Source: SAR324 cluster bacterium (lineage in GTDB: Bacteria; SAR324; NAC60-12). From it: a stretch of 15,450 bases of DNA. The DNA is taken from contig JAKUUF010000026.1 of the NCBI GenBank assembly GCA_022448705.1, positions 1 through 15,450 on the forward strand, written 5' to 3'. The notes beneath the pieces were generated by a model. The model was not told the DNA's origin. It worked only from the letters and a program-made list of their open reading frames with translations, and did no database searches. Positions 1 to 6,379 of this stretch are shown here, piece by piece (within the stretch, counting starts at the first letter, position 1; each line of letters starts with the position of its first letter). The position numbers were made by a program, and so were the translations under genes.

Positions 1-532
1 CCTTGAGATAGTTTTGAAACCATTGATTTGAATATTGATGAAGTCCAGTGAATGGCTCATCAAGAATCAGAATTTCAGGTTTACAAAGCATCAACCTTGC
101 GATCATCAAGCGCATTTTCATCCCACTACTGAAATTGCCGACTGGCAGCCGAGCTACGTGAAGCAGGTCTGTTTTCTGCAGTACTTGATCAGTATTGCTT
201 TCAAGATTTTCTACACCATAAAGTGTTCCGAATACACGTAAATTATCTACTGAACTCAAATCCCCATACAATCTGTTTTCATGTGAGATTATTCCAATTT
301 TTTGCCGCCATTCACGCAGACTCTCCTTTTGATTTGTTCCGTTAAAAGTAATTCTGCCATGAGTTGGTTTAGATAATGTACTGATAATACGAAGCAATGT
401 TGACTTTCCTGCTCCATTATTGCCGATAAGCGTTACGAATTCTCCTGTTTCAATTGAAAAGCTTATGTCATTGAGAACACAGCGGTAGCCAAAGCGCTTA
501 GTTATATGTTCAAGGCTTAAGATAGCAGGCAT
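1..532 (-). CDS. CcmA-like ABC transporter ATP-binding protein (3' end outside window)
   Basis: Partial gene: 177 codons are visible and the C-terminus lies beyond base 1. It is an ABC ATPase subunit, expected at the cytoplasmic face of the inner membrane, driving a separate permease. Visible motifs are Walker A GNNGAGKST (residues 38-46), a Q-loop region with His in SHENRLYGDLS (83-93), signature FSSGM (134-138) and Walker B ILILDEP (154-160). The SHxxxLYxxLS block and the DEPFTGL ending resemble CcmA, the haem-exporter ATPase of cytochrome c maturation; general ABC-2 type exporters are the alternative. The D-loop reads GLH instead of the usual GLD. The frame is closed upstream by the TAG that ends the preceding gene, and ATG 532 is the only standard start after it. 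It lies 33 bp downstream of the coiled-coil gene, probably in the same transcript. A ccmB-like permease gene just beyond base 1 would confirm the CcmA assignment. Confidence 0.85.
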   Translation of the reverse strand, partial: MPAILSLEHITKRFGYRCVLNDISFSIETGEFVTLIGNNGAGKSTLLRIISTLSKPTHGRITFNGTNQKESLREWRQKIGIISHENRLYGDLSSVDNLRVFGTLYGVENLESNTDQVLQKTDLLHVARLPVGNFSSGMKMRLMIARLMLCKPEILILDEPFTGLHQYSNQWFQNYLK

Positions 533-565
533 GCCGGGGGAAGGAAGATTAGAATGGAGTTCGTG

Positions 566-1495
566 CTATTGCACAATAGGGTAGGCTTCATCCACAATGG
601 GTTGATTTTTTGCGTTCCATATCATAATACGCAGTAATGTGCCTGGTTTAACTTTGGTGAATGTTCTTCTTATAACTCTATATCTTCTTATTTTGTAGGG
701 AATGGAGTTTTCTATGCTCAATGGAATATCTTTATCAAGGTTCTTAGGGGAAGAAAGAAACATTCCTGTTCTTCCAATTTCAAGCTTTTTGGATTTGTTT
801 GTCAGGTAGAAACTTACCTTAATTTTTCCTCCACTCGCATCTATCTTTAACCTTTCAACTGTGACAGGAGGATTAGCAATTGATTTGGATTTCAGCATTT
901 TAACAGAGGCAGCAGCCTTTTTGTTGCGTTTTTTCTCTTTCAATTCAAATTTACGAATTTCATTTTCCAGCTCACCTATTTTGGCCCTAACATTCTCATT
1001 TTCGGTTTTTGATTCCGTTAAAGAAACTTCAGTGCTGCGAAGCTGCTGTTCCAGAGAACGAATTCTGAGCTGGAGGTTATTGATTTGATCTTGGGTAGAA
1101 GTTTTTTCGCTCTGAAATTGCTGTACTACTTGTTCCCGTTGCTGGAGTATGGATTTCAGTTCAGATAATTCTTCTGCTTGCTTCTCTATCAGAGATGCCT
1201 GCTGTTCGTTAAGTTTTTTTTGTTTAGAAGATTGAGATAAAACCTGCTGTTCCCATTTTGAGTCACGTTGGCCGGTCTCCCTTAATTTTTCAACAAGACT
1301 CGTACTTCTTGATTTTACCCGTTCTAAATGCTCGTTCAGAATTTCAAGGTCCTTAATGTGGATATATTTCAAGTATGCAATTGTTGCTGACAAGCCAATT
1401 ATGATTAAAATCAGCAGGATGATTATAAATTTGAAATTTCTTAAAAAGAACGACGTGATTTTATTGTCGCCGACGACATAAAAATTGGGTTCCAT
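566..1495 (-). CDS. Membrane-anchored coiled-coil protein, function unknown
   Basis: I do not recognise a named family. The 309-residue protein has a short N-terminal segment and one strongly hydrophobic helix at about residues 23-43, rich in Ile and Leu. A long Glu/Lys/Gln-rich stretch from about 48 to 190 is almost certainly coiled coil (heptad-like LEQQLRSTE and ELENEIRKFELKEK). A basic linker (186-205) leads into a C-terminal part of about 100 residues with alternating hydrophobic residues, suggesting a small beta domain (KIKVSFYLTN at 224-233, LLRIMIW at 287-293). The layout suggests a single-pass inner-membrane protein with a periplasmic rod and a terminal globular domain, as in envelope scaffold or secretion adaptor proteins. 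That is inference from architecture only. It starts 17 bp after the DprA-like winged-helix gene and ends 33 bp before the CcmA-like ATPase gene, so the three are probably cotranscribed. No Shine-Dalgarno sequence is visible. Confidence 0.85.
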   Translation of the reverse strand: MEPNFYVVGDNKITSFFLRNFKFIIILLILIIIGLSATIAYLKYIHIKDLEILNEHLERVKSRSTSLVEKLRETGQRDSKWEQQVLSQSSKQKKLNEQQASLIEKQAEELSELKSILQQREQVVQQFQSEKTSTQDQINNLQLRIRSLEQQLRSTEVSLTESKTENENVRAKIGELENEIRKFELKEKKRNKKAAASVKMLKSKSIANPPVTVERLKIDASGGKIKVSFYLTNKSKKLEIGRTGMFLSSPKNLDKDIPLSIENSIPYKIRRYRVIRRTFTKVKPGTLLRIMIWNAKNQPIVDEAYPIVQ

Positions 1496-1512
1496 CTTGT
1501 TTTTTGTTTAAA

Positions 1513-1704
1513 TCAGTGAACAGTAATGTCCAGCTCTGCAGCAAGCCTGTATATTTGGCCTCCAATATTCTCCAAAGTACCAGTTAATTCTAATTCTAGC
1601 AAGGTAGCCAGCAAGATATTCATTTCAATTTGTGTTTTCGCGTGAATTGCGTCTATTTCTTCTATCCCATCACTCAGAGCCTTTAGTATGCTGCTCCGAA
1701 TCAT
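1513..1704 (-). CDS. Stand-alone DprA-type winged-helix protein (63 aa)
   Basis: This small frame resembles the C-terminal winged-helix domain of DprA/Smf, the RecA loader in DNA uptake. The pattern EEIDAIHAKTQIEMNILLA, then LLELELTGTLENIGGQIYRL, follows the domain's DEL...GL...VLAxLLELELxGLV...GGxYRL layout, including the closing GG-x-YRL wing. DprA proteins normally carry this after a Rossmann-fold domain of about 200 residues. Here that domain is absent: a TGA lies in frame 27 bases before ATG 1704, and the smpB stop codon is only 37 bp upstream. It may be a remnant of a lost dprA, or an independent small DNA-binding protein. The intact frame and its tight placement between smpB and the coiled-coil gene (17 bp to the latter) favour a maintained gene, but that is inference. 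A full dprA may exist elsewhere in the genome. Confidence 0.7.
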   Translation of the reverse strand: MIRSSILKALSDGIEEIDAIHAKTQIEMNILLATLLELELTGTLENIGGQIYRLAAELDITVH

Positions 1705-1741
1705 AAGGTAATAGAGTATTTTTTGTCATCATATACAATGT

Positions 1742-2197
1742 TTATGAGTGTTCACTCAGTGCACGTGCCACATCTCTTTGAGCTTCGCGTTTTTTCATAT
1801 TTTGACGCTTATCGTGTATTTTTTTTCCGCGTCCTATTGCAAGTTCCAGTTTAATTAAGCCATCTTTCAGGTATATTTTAAGAGGAATCAGTGTCAGGCC
1901 CTGTTCTTTCAATTGTCCATAAAGGCGACGTATTTCTGAACGATGCAACAGTAAACGTCTCGGACGAAGCGGTTCATGATTGTTTCTATTGCCATAGTCA
2001 TAATGTGAAATATGGGCATTCAGTAAATATACCTGCATTTTTTCATCTACTCTGCAGTAACTTTCTGCAAGATTAATTTGTCCTGATCTGATGCTTTTAA
2101 CTTCTGTACCTTTTAAAACAATTCCTGCTTCGAAAGTTTTTTGTATGTCATACTCGAACCTTGCTTTACGGTTTTTTGCAAGTGGTTTAATTTTCAT
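1742..2197 (-). CDS. smpB: SsrA-binding protein SmpB
   Basis: SmpB binds tmRNA and brings it to stalled ribosomes for trans-translation, which tags the incomplete peptide and releases the ribosome. At 151 residues it has the normal family length. Family blocks are clear: NRKARFEYDIQKTFEAGIVL near the N-terminus (residues 9-28), GTEVKSIRSGQINLAESY (30-47), LLNAHISHYDYGNRNNHEPLRPRRLLLH (58-85), and the basic tail GRGKKIHDKRQNMKKREAQRD, which is unstructured in solution and inserts in the empty mRNA channel. The gene lies 67 bp downstream of the CCA-adding enzyme gene and 37 bp upstream of the DprA-like small gene. The tmRNA gene ssrA is often near smpB, but I do not see it in this window. No Shine-Dalgarno sequence is visible. 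Confidence 0.97.
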   Translation of the reverse strand: MKIKPLAKNRKARFEYDIQKTFEAGIVLKGTEVKSIRSGQINLAESYCRVDEKMQVYLLNAHISHYDYGNRNNHEPLRPRRLLLHRSEIRRLYGQLKEQGLTLIPLKIYLKDGLIKLELAIGRGKKIHDKRQNMKKREAQRDVARALSEHS

Positions 2198-2264
2198 ATC
2201 AATGGATCATTTGTGAATAAGAAAGCAGAATGAAGAAAAATCAATTAGATGGATGGTGGAGTCA

Positions 2265-3656
2265 TTAGGCAATACCCGCCAGATCAGGGTAATTAGATTT
2301 TGCCCATGATATTGCTTGCTCATTTGTCTGCAGGTCTCCGTTTAATTGCTTTTCAAAAGCCAGCTTCAAAATTTTTCCCATTTCAGGCCCGGGAGACATT
2401 CCAAGTTTTAACAAGTGTTTTCCCATCAGCAGAGGACGCGGCCCCTCATCTTTAACGTTCATCCTTTCAGCTTCTGCAAGCAGCCAGTCTCCTGCCTCAA
2501 AACATTCCCTTTCTTTTTCAGTCAGATTTCTCCCTAGATAGTCCGCTTTTGCCAGCAGAATCAGATCAGGTATCCGGACACGTAATGCGAGCCGCCTGAT
2601 TGTTCCGGAATTAATCCGGTCACGCTCATTGAAAAGTTGAATTGGCCGGAGGTGCTCTTTAACCATACTGGTTACTTGCTTAATTAGATCCCGATCATCA
2701 GTAAGTCTCTGCAGAAAATGTAAAGTGGGAGCGATACCGTCCGTATCATGGGAGGGGCTTCTCCAGCGCCCGCGTAAAAATTTGGTTGTAAGAGGCTTGC
2801 CAAAATCGTGACAAAGCGCTCCAAACATCAACACCATATCTTTTTTTTCAATGCCTGTTCTGAGCCTTGCAGCTTCGTCAAGTACCATCAGGGTGTGAGT
2901 CCAGACATCTCCCTCAGGATGCCATTTTGGGTCCTGGGGTACTCCGATAAGCGCCTTGAGTTCCGGAAAATAGTTTAAGACTCCAAGTTGTTTTGCAGCC
3001 TTTAAACCAATGGAGGGTCTTTTTGCCTTCAATAGCAATTTCCGAAACTCTTCAAATATTCGTTCTCTTGGCAACTCAGAAAGATCTAATTTTCTGCAGA
3101 ATTTTGCAGTTTGAGCTGAAATTTTAAATTCAAGCCTTGCTGAGAACTGCATGGCTCTAAAAACTCTCAGGGGATCTTCAGCAAAAGCCGGCCCTACATG
3201 CCTTAATTTTTTATGTTTTATATCCTCAATTCCTTCAAATGGATCCAATAGAGTATTTTCAAGCAGATCATAACCCATGCTGTTAACAGTAAAGTCGCGC
3301 CGGGATGCCGCCTCCTTGAAACTCATTGCGGGGTCGGTAATAATCTTAAAACCCCGATGGCCTTTGCCGGTCTTTTGTTCTCTTCTGGGCAAGCTGAAAT
3401 CGTATTCTGCTGTTGGTGTTTTCAGCTTCAGAACTCCAAAGGATTTTCCTGCAGCATGTATGTTGCCAAATTTTTGCAGCACAGATTCCAATTCCTGCAT
3501 ACTCAAGCCGAAAACTTCCACATCCAAGTCCTTGGAAATTCTCCGGTCCATGAAATGGTCACGTACTGCTCCACCAACAAGAATTCCCCGTCCTTCGGAG
3601 CGAGCAATTGCTTTTGCTATTTTATTTAGTTCTGAAGAAACCGGGAGGCGGGACAT
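2265..3656 (-). CDS. CCA tRNA nucleotidyltransferase with HD domain (PcnB family)
   Basis: This class II nucleotidyltransferase of the CCA-adding/poly(A) polymerase family most likely builds or repairs the 3' CCA end of tRNAs from CTP and ATP. The 463-residue protein has the head motif GGAVRD (28-33) and catalytic carboxylates in KDLDVEVF (42-49). The RRDFTVNSMGYD block (119-130) and the nucleotide-recognition region EDPLRVFRAMQFSARL (160-175) follow. C-terminal to these is an HD phosphohydrolase-type domain: His254 in WTHTLMVLDEA, His283-Asp284 in LCHDFGKP, and His303 in SPSHDTDG. The HD extension is typical of multifunctional CCA enzymes with phosphatase or phosphodiesterase activity. Poly(A) polymerase activity cannot be excluded from sequence alone. 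It is first in a tight run with smpB, linking tRNA maturation with ribosome rescue. An AT-rich spacer of 355 bp precedes it, with a possible extended -10 promoter. Confidence 0.93.
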   Translation of the reverse strand: MSRLPVSSELNKIAKAIARSEGRGILVGGAVRDHFMDRRISKDLDVEVFGLSMQELESVLQKFGNIHAAGKSFGVLKLKTPTAEYDFSLPRREQKTGKGHRGFKIITDPAMSFKEAASRRDFTVNSMGYDLLENTLLDPFEGIEDIKHKKLRHVGPAFAEDPLRVFRAMQFSARLEFKISAQTAKFCRKLDLSELPRERIFEEFRKLLLKAKRPSIGLKAAKQLGVLNYFPELKALIGVPQDPKWHPEGDVWTHTLMVLDEAARLRTGIEKKDMVLMFGALCHDFGKPLTTKFLRGRWRSPSHDTDGIAPTLHFLQRLTDDRDLIKQVTSMVKEHLRPIQLFNERDRINSGTIRRLALRVRIPDLILLAKADYLGRNLTEKERECFEAGDWLLAEAERMNVKDEGPRPLLMGKHLLKLGMSPGPEMGKILKLAFEKQLNGDLQTNEQAISWAKSNYPDLAGIA

Positions 3657-3801
3657 AAAGGGGCTTCATGTAATAAATGAAAAAGTTTGCAAGCACCTTC
3701 AACTATTGTTAGAGACCACAATACCAAACAACTCAATTTGCCTCAGGTATAATTCTTTGACAAGCAGATTGATGTAGTTTTGATTTACGTATTCTAAGTG
3801 C

Positions 3802-3810
3802 TTTATACCA
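3802..3810 (-). promoter_or_regulatory. Possible extended -10 promoter for the CCA/smpB run
   Basis: On the minus strand the sequence reads TGGTATAAA, an extended -10 pattern (TG-n-TATAAA), about 146 bp upstream of the CCA gene start. At 17-bp spacing the -35 position reads TTCTTT, a poor match, so the call rests on the -10 alone. Confidence 0.3.
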
Positions 3811-3947
3811 GCAAAAATTTAATCAAAGAAGAATATTATTTGATAATTTAATTTCTGCGGCGATCTTTTATACCGTGGAATTGCTAATCTAAATGATGTA
3901 AAAATTACCTATAAAATCAAACAATTTAAAATTAAATTAAACTAACA

Positions 3948-3966
3948 CAGCAATATTAATTTGCTG
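3948..3966 (-). terminator. Weak hairpin after the UXS gene, possible terminator
   Basis: CAGCAA and TTGCTG form a 6-bp stem around a 7-base loop, 46 bp past the UXS stop. On the minus strand it is followed by a T-rich but interrupted run (GTGTTAGTTTAATTTAATTTT). The stem is short and only half GC, so it would be an inefficient intrinsic terminator at best. Confidence 0.3.
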
Positions 3967-4011
3967 ATCATAAACTTTAATGTGAAATTCATTCAATATT
4001 ATGAACATGAT

Positions 4012-4950
4012 TCAGTTATCTTTTAATAACTTTTCAAAATAATCGATTGTCGGCCTGAGACCCTCTTGGAGAGTAATTTCCGGCTGCCAACCAAGTCTTT
4101 GTTTAGCCAGTGAAATATCTGGTTTTCGACGAACCGGATCATCTTCTCGTGCATCTACTTTTACTATTTTGGAGACTGAATTAGTCATTTCTAGAACTTT
4201 TTCGGCCAATTCAATAACAGTGAATTCATCCGGATTTCCAGTATTTACCGGGCCCGTAAAATTTTCTGTTTTCATCATACGGTACAACGCATCCACCAAC
4301 TCTGTTACGTAACAAAAGCTTCGGCTTTGTTGTCCGTCTCCGTGAATGACTATAGGTTCACCTCTGAGTGCTGCAACAATAAAGTTGCTTACAACTCTTC
4401 CGTCATCAGCATTCATTCTTGGCCCGTAAGTATTAAATATTCGCACGATTTTTACATCGATCTGACTTTGCCTGTGATAATCCATCATCAAAGTTTCGGC
4501 CACACGCTTGCCTTCATCATAACAACTGCGCAATCCTATGGGATTAACATGTCCTGCATAACTTTCCGGTTGTGGATGTACCTGAGGATCACCGTACACT
4601 TCGGAAGTTGATGCCTGTAAAATGCGGGCTTTAACCCTCTTTGCCAAACCAAGCATGTTAAGCGTTCCCATAACACTGGTTTTCACGGTTTTTACAGGAT
4701 TATACTGATAGTGAACCGGAGAAGCCGGGCAGGCCAGATTAAATATCCAGTCAACTTCTACTAGAATCGGCTGCACTATATCATGTCGGATCAGTTCAAA
4801 ATTTGGGTTGTCCTGCAACTGCAGCAAATTTGATTTTTTCCCTGTAAAGAAATTGTCGATAACAATAACTTCGTGTCCTTCATTAATCAGCCTGTCACAA
4901 AGAAATGAACCTACGAAACCAGCGCCGCCAGTAACCAGTACTTTTTCCAT
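4012..4950 (-). CDS. UDP-glucuronic acid decarboxylase (UDP-xylose synthase)
   Basis: This extended short-chain dehydrogenase/reductase converts UDP-glucuronate to UDP-xylose plus CO2 using tightly bound NAD+, supplying pentose for surface polysaccharide or glycan. The 312 residues match the soluble UXS family length. The Rossmann motif is GGAGFVGS (8-15) and the acidic NAD-binding residue lies in IDNFFTGKKSNL (31-42). Characteristic UXS blocks are ACPASPVHYQYNPVKTVKT (73-91), ASTSEVYGDPQVHPQPE (113-129) and HVNPIGLRSCYDEGKRVAET (134-153), with catalytic Tyr144 and Lys148. RIFNTYGPRM (170-179) and DDPVRRKPD follow. The combined match separates it from dTDP-glucose dehydratases and UDP-glucose epimerases. 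It is transcribed divergently from recA from a recognisable promoter. No glycosyltransferase or UDP-glucose dehydrogenase gene is next to it, so the acceptor polymer is unknown. Confidence 0.95.
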   Translation of the reverse strand: MEKVLVTGGAGFVGSFLCDRLINEGHEVIVIDNFFTGKKSNLLQLQDNPNFELIRHDIVQPILVEVDWIFNLACPASPVHYQYNPVKTVKTSVMGTLNMLGLAKRVKARILQASTSEVYGDPQVHPQPESYAGHVNPIGLRSCYDEGKRVAETLMMDYHRQSQIDVKIVRIFNTYGPRMNADDGRVVSNFIVAALRGEPIVIHGDGQQSRSFCYVTELVDALYRMMKTENFTGPVNTGNPDEFTVIELAEKVLEMTNSVSKIVKVDAREDDPVRRKPDISLAKQRLGWQPEITLQEGLRPTIDYFEKLLKDN

Positions 4951-4988
4951 TTGAAAAATTTAATTAATAATGAAAAAGAGAAGTAATT

Positions 4989-5017
4989 ATTATATTCAAC
5001 ATGGCTCCAAGGTTCAA
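4989..5017 (-). promoter_or_regulatory. Sigma70-type promoter for the UXS gene
   Basis: On the minus strand TTGAAC (5017-5012) and a perfect TATAAT (4994-4989) are separated by exactly 17 bp. The -10 box ends 38 bp from the start codon, so the 5' leader would be about 30 nt. The -35 box matches four of six consensus positions. Confidence 0.55.
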
Positions 5018-5037
5018 GTTACCTGTGGTTAGTAACT
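5017..5037. repeat. Inverted repeat AGTTAC-N9-GTAACT, possible operator
   Basis: The arms AGTTAC (5017-5022) and GTAACT (5032-5037) are exact reverse complements with a 9-bp spacer. They abut the -35 box of the UXS promoter, where a regulator could act. Six-bp arms in AT-rich DNA can arise by chance. Confidence 0.3.
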
Positions 5038-5101
5038 GCCTGTGATGTATAAGTAATGTAGCGATTGATCTATAGAAATGTTCATATAGCAGGCTGTGGT
5101 T
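5023..5101. repeat. Direct repeat of CTGTGGTT upstream of recA and UXS gene
   Basis: Identical octamers CTGTGGTT occur at 5023-5030 and 5094-5101, each followed closely by TAAC (AGTAAC and CATTAAC). The two copies are 71 bp apart start to start. They could be binding sites for one regulator of the divergent genes, or coincidence. Confidence 0.25.
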
Positions 5102-5242
5102 CATTAACGTATGCTTTGGATTTTGAATATAACATTGCGACTATAACAGAGTCAGATTATGATTTTGATTATTATATTATATACAATCAAATAAACCTAT
5201 TTAACAAAATGAGAGGGACTTTAATACATCTCTTGACTGAGG

Positions 5243-5248
5243 TATAAT
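5243..5248 (+). promoter_or_regulatory. Possible recA -10 box (TATAAT)
   Basis: A perfect TATAAT lies 94 bp before the recA start codon. At 17-bp spacing the -35 position reads TTTAAT, a weak match. The TTGACT just before it is far too close to serve as its -35 box. If used, recA has a leader of roughly 85-90 nt. Confidence 0.35.
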
Positions 5249-5330
5249 TAATGGGCAAAACACATGGAAAGTGATTAGAATCCAAATAGTTAAAATTTAC
5301 GATGAAAATAGAGAATAAAAACATCTTTTC

Positions 5331-5336
5331 AAGGAG
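5331..5336 (+). promoter_or_regulatory. Shine-Dalgarno sequence of recA
   Basis: AAGGAG sits 5 bases before ATG 5342 and fixes the recA start. It is the only strong Shine-Dalgarno sequence before any of the 13 gene starts in this window. Confidence 0.85.
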
Positions 5337-5341
5337 AAATA

Positions 5342-6379
5342 ATGGTTACTGAAGAAAGACAGAAAGATTTGGAAGCGGCAATACTGCAAATCGAACGCCA
5401 GTTTGGGAAAGGTGCAATCATGAAGATGGATGGGTCTTCTGTAGGGCATTATCCTGCGGTTAGCTCCGGGAATTTAGCTTTGGATATTGCACTTGGAATC
5501 GGCGGGTTACCTCGAGGTAGAATTATTGAAATTTATGGACCTGAAGCTTCCGGTAAAACTACATTAGCACTGTGCGCAATTGCTGAAGTACAAAATAAAG
5601 GAGGAATTGCTGCTTTTGTTGATGCAGAGCACGCGTTTGACCGAAATAACGCCAAGACTTTAGGTGTACAGGTCGAAGACCTTTTGTTGGCTCAGCCGGA
5701 TTATGGTGAGCAGGGTCTGGAAATAGCTGAGCAGCTTGTAAGAGTAGGTAAAGTGGATATTGTTGTTGTTGACTCAGTAGCTGCTCTGGTTCCAAAAAAC
5801 GAGCTGGAAGGTGATATGGGTGATTCTCACATGGGCTTGCATGCTCGTTTGATGTCCCAGGCACTACGTAAATTGTCTGGTGTTACCTCAAAGTCAAATG
5901 CCATTTTCATTTTTATCAATCAGCTTAGGTCAAAAATCGGAGTTGTGTTCGGGAATCCAGAGACAACAACTGGAGGAAATGCGCTCAAATTTTATTCAAG
6001 TATCCGTCTGGATGTTAGACGTGCAAGCCAGATTAAGAGCGGAGATGAGGTGAAAGGGCACCGTATGAAAATTAAGGTTGCAAAAAATAAATTGGCACCA
6101 CCATTTCGTATTGCAGAGGTTGATTTGATTTATGGAGTGGGAATTTCCAGGATGGGGGTATTAATTGATCTGGCCTTGAATGAAGATATTGTGCAGAAAA
6201 GCGGTACATGGTTTTCCTACAATAATGAACGCCTGGGACAGGGACGAGACAACTCAATCAAGTTTCTGGAGGAAAATCCCGAAATTGCGGAAGCCATCAA
6301 TCTAGAAGTCCGAAAAATTCACAAACTTGATTCTCAAGTTGAGAGTGAAGAATCGAGTGAATCTTCTGCTGTAGAATGA
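5342..6379 (+). CDS. recA: Recombinase RecA
   Basis: RecA forms ATP-dependent filaments on single-stranded DNA, performs homologous pairing and strand exchange, and promotes LexA-type self-cleavage. The length of 345 residues is typical. Visible motifs are Walker A GPEASGKT (66-73), the catalytic glutamate in FVDAEHAFD (92-100), Walker B VVVDS (141-145), the L1 region EGDMGDSHMGLHARLMSQ (156-173) and the L2 loop NQLRSKIGVVFGNPETTTGG (193-212). The tail after about residue 330 is acidic and Ser/Glu-rich, as in most RecA proteins. The start is set by a good AAGGAG. The gene overlaps mnmH by ATGA, so the two are probably translationally coupled; recX and alaS, the frequent neighbours of recA, are absent. 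No familiar SOS box is seen upstream. Confidence 0.99.
   Translation: MVTEERQKDLEAAILQIERQFGKGAIMKMDGSSVGHYPAVSSGNLALDIALGIGGLPRGRIIEIYGPEASGKTTLALCAIAEVQNKGGIAAFVDAEHAFDRNNAKTLGVQVEDLLLAQPDYGEQGLEIAEQLVRVGKVDIVVVDSVAALVPKNELEGDMGDSHMGLHARLMSQALRKLSGVTSKSNAIFIFINQLRSKIGVVFGNPETTTGGNALKFYSSIRLDVRRASQIKSGDEVKGHRMKIKVAKNKLAPPFRIAEVDLIYGVGISRMGVLIDLALNEDIVQKSGTWFSYNNERLGQGRDNSIKFLEENPEIAEAINLEVRKIHKLDSQVESEESSESSAVE

Larger units (their letters stand above)
3657..4011. other. AT-rich spacer between UXS and CCA genes, no gene seen
   Basis: This stretch separates two minus-strand genes. I see no coding frame of credible composition on either strand, no tRNA cloverleaf and no mobile-element ends. 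It holds a short hairpin just past the UXS gene (3948-3966) and a possible extended -10 promoter for the CCA gene (3802-3810), listed separately. The middle (about 3820-3960) is very rich in A and T. Confidence 0.6.
4951..5341. other. Divergent regulatory region between UXS gene and recA
   Basis: No credible gene lies here. The region holds a minus-strand promoter for the UXS gene, a possible recA -10 box with a long leader, a 6-bp inverted repeat, and an 8-bp direct repeat CTGTGGTT (5023-5030 and 5094-5101), all listed separately. I looked for the two common LexA operators (CTGT-N8-ACAG and GAAC-N4-GTTC) and found neither, so SOS control of this recA is not evident from sequence. Confidence 0.6.

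Noticed and set aside
35..241. 68-codon plus-strand frame at the left edge
   Set aside because: It lies antisense inside the ABC ATPase gene, whose signature and Walker B motifs are on the minus strand here.
1746..1757. GAGTG-TT-CACTC inverted repeat at the end of smpB as a terminator
   Set aside because: It lies inside the last smpB codons, has a 2-base loop and no T-run. Close spacing of the next gene argues for readthrough.
1761..1776. Second parS-like site around CACGTG in smpB
   Set aside because: Only the central CACGTG is shared; the flanks do not match the parS arms.
5065..5247. 60-codon plus-strand frame between the UXS gene and recA
   Set aside because: Composition is that of AT-rich spacer (many Tyr, Asn, Ile), there is no ribosome-binding site, and it covers the likely recA promoter.
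5231..5248. TTGACT plus TATAAT as a complete recA promoter
   Set aside because: The two boxes are only 4 bp apart, impossible for one sigma70 promoter. Only the TATAAT was kept as a tentative -10.
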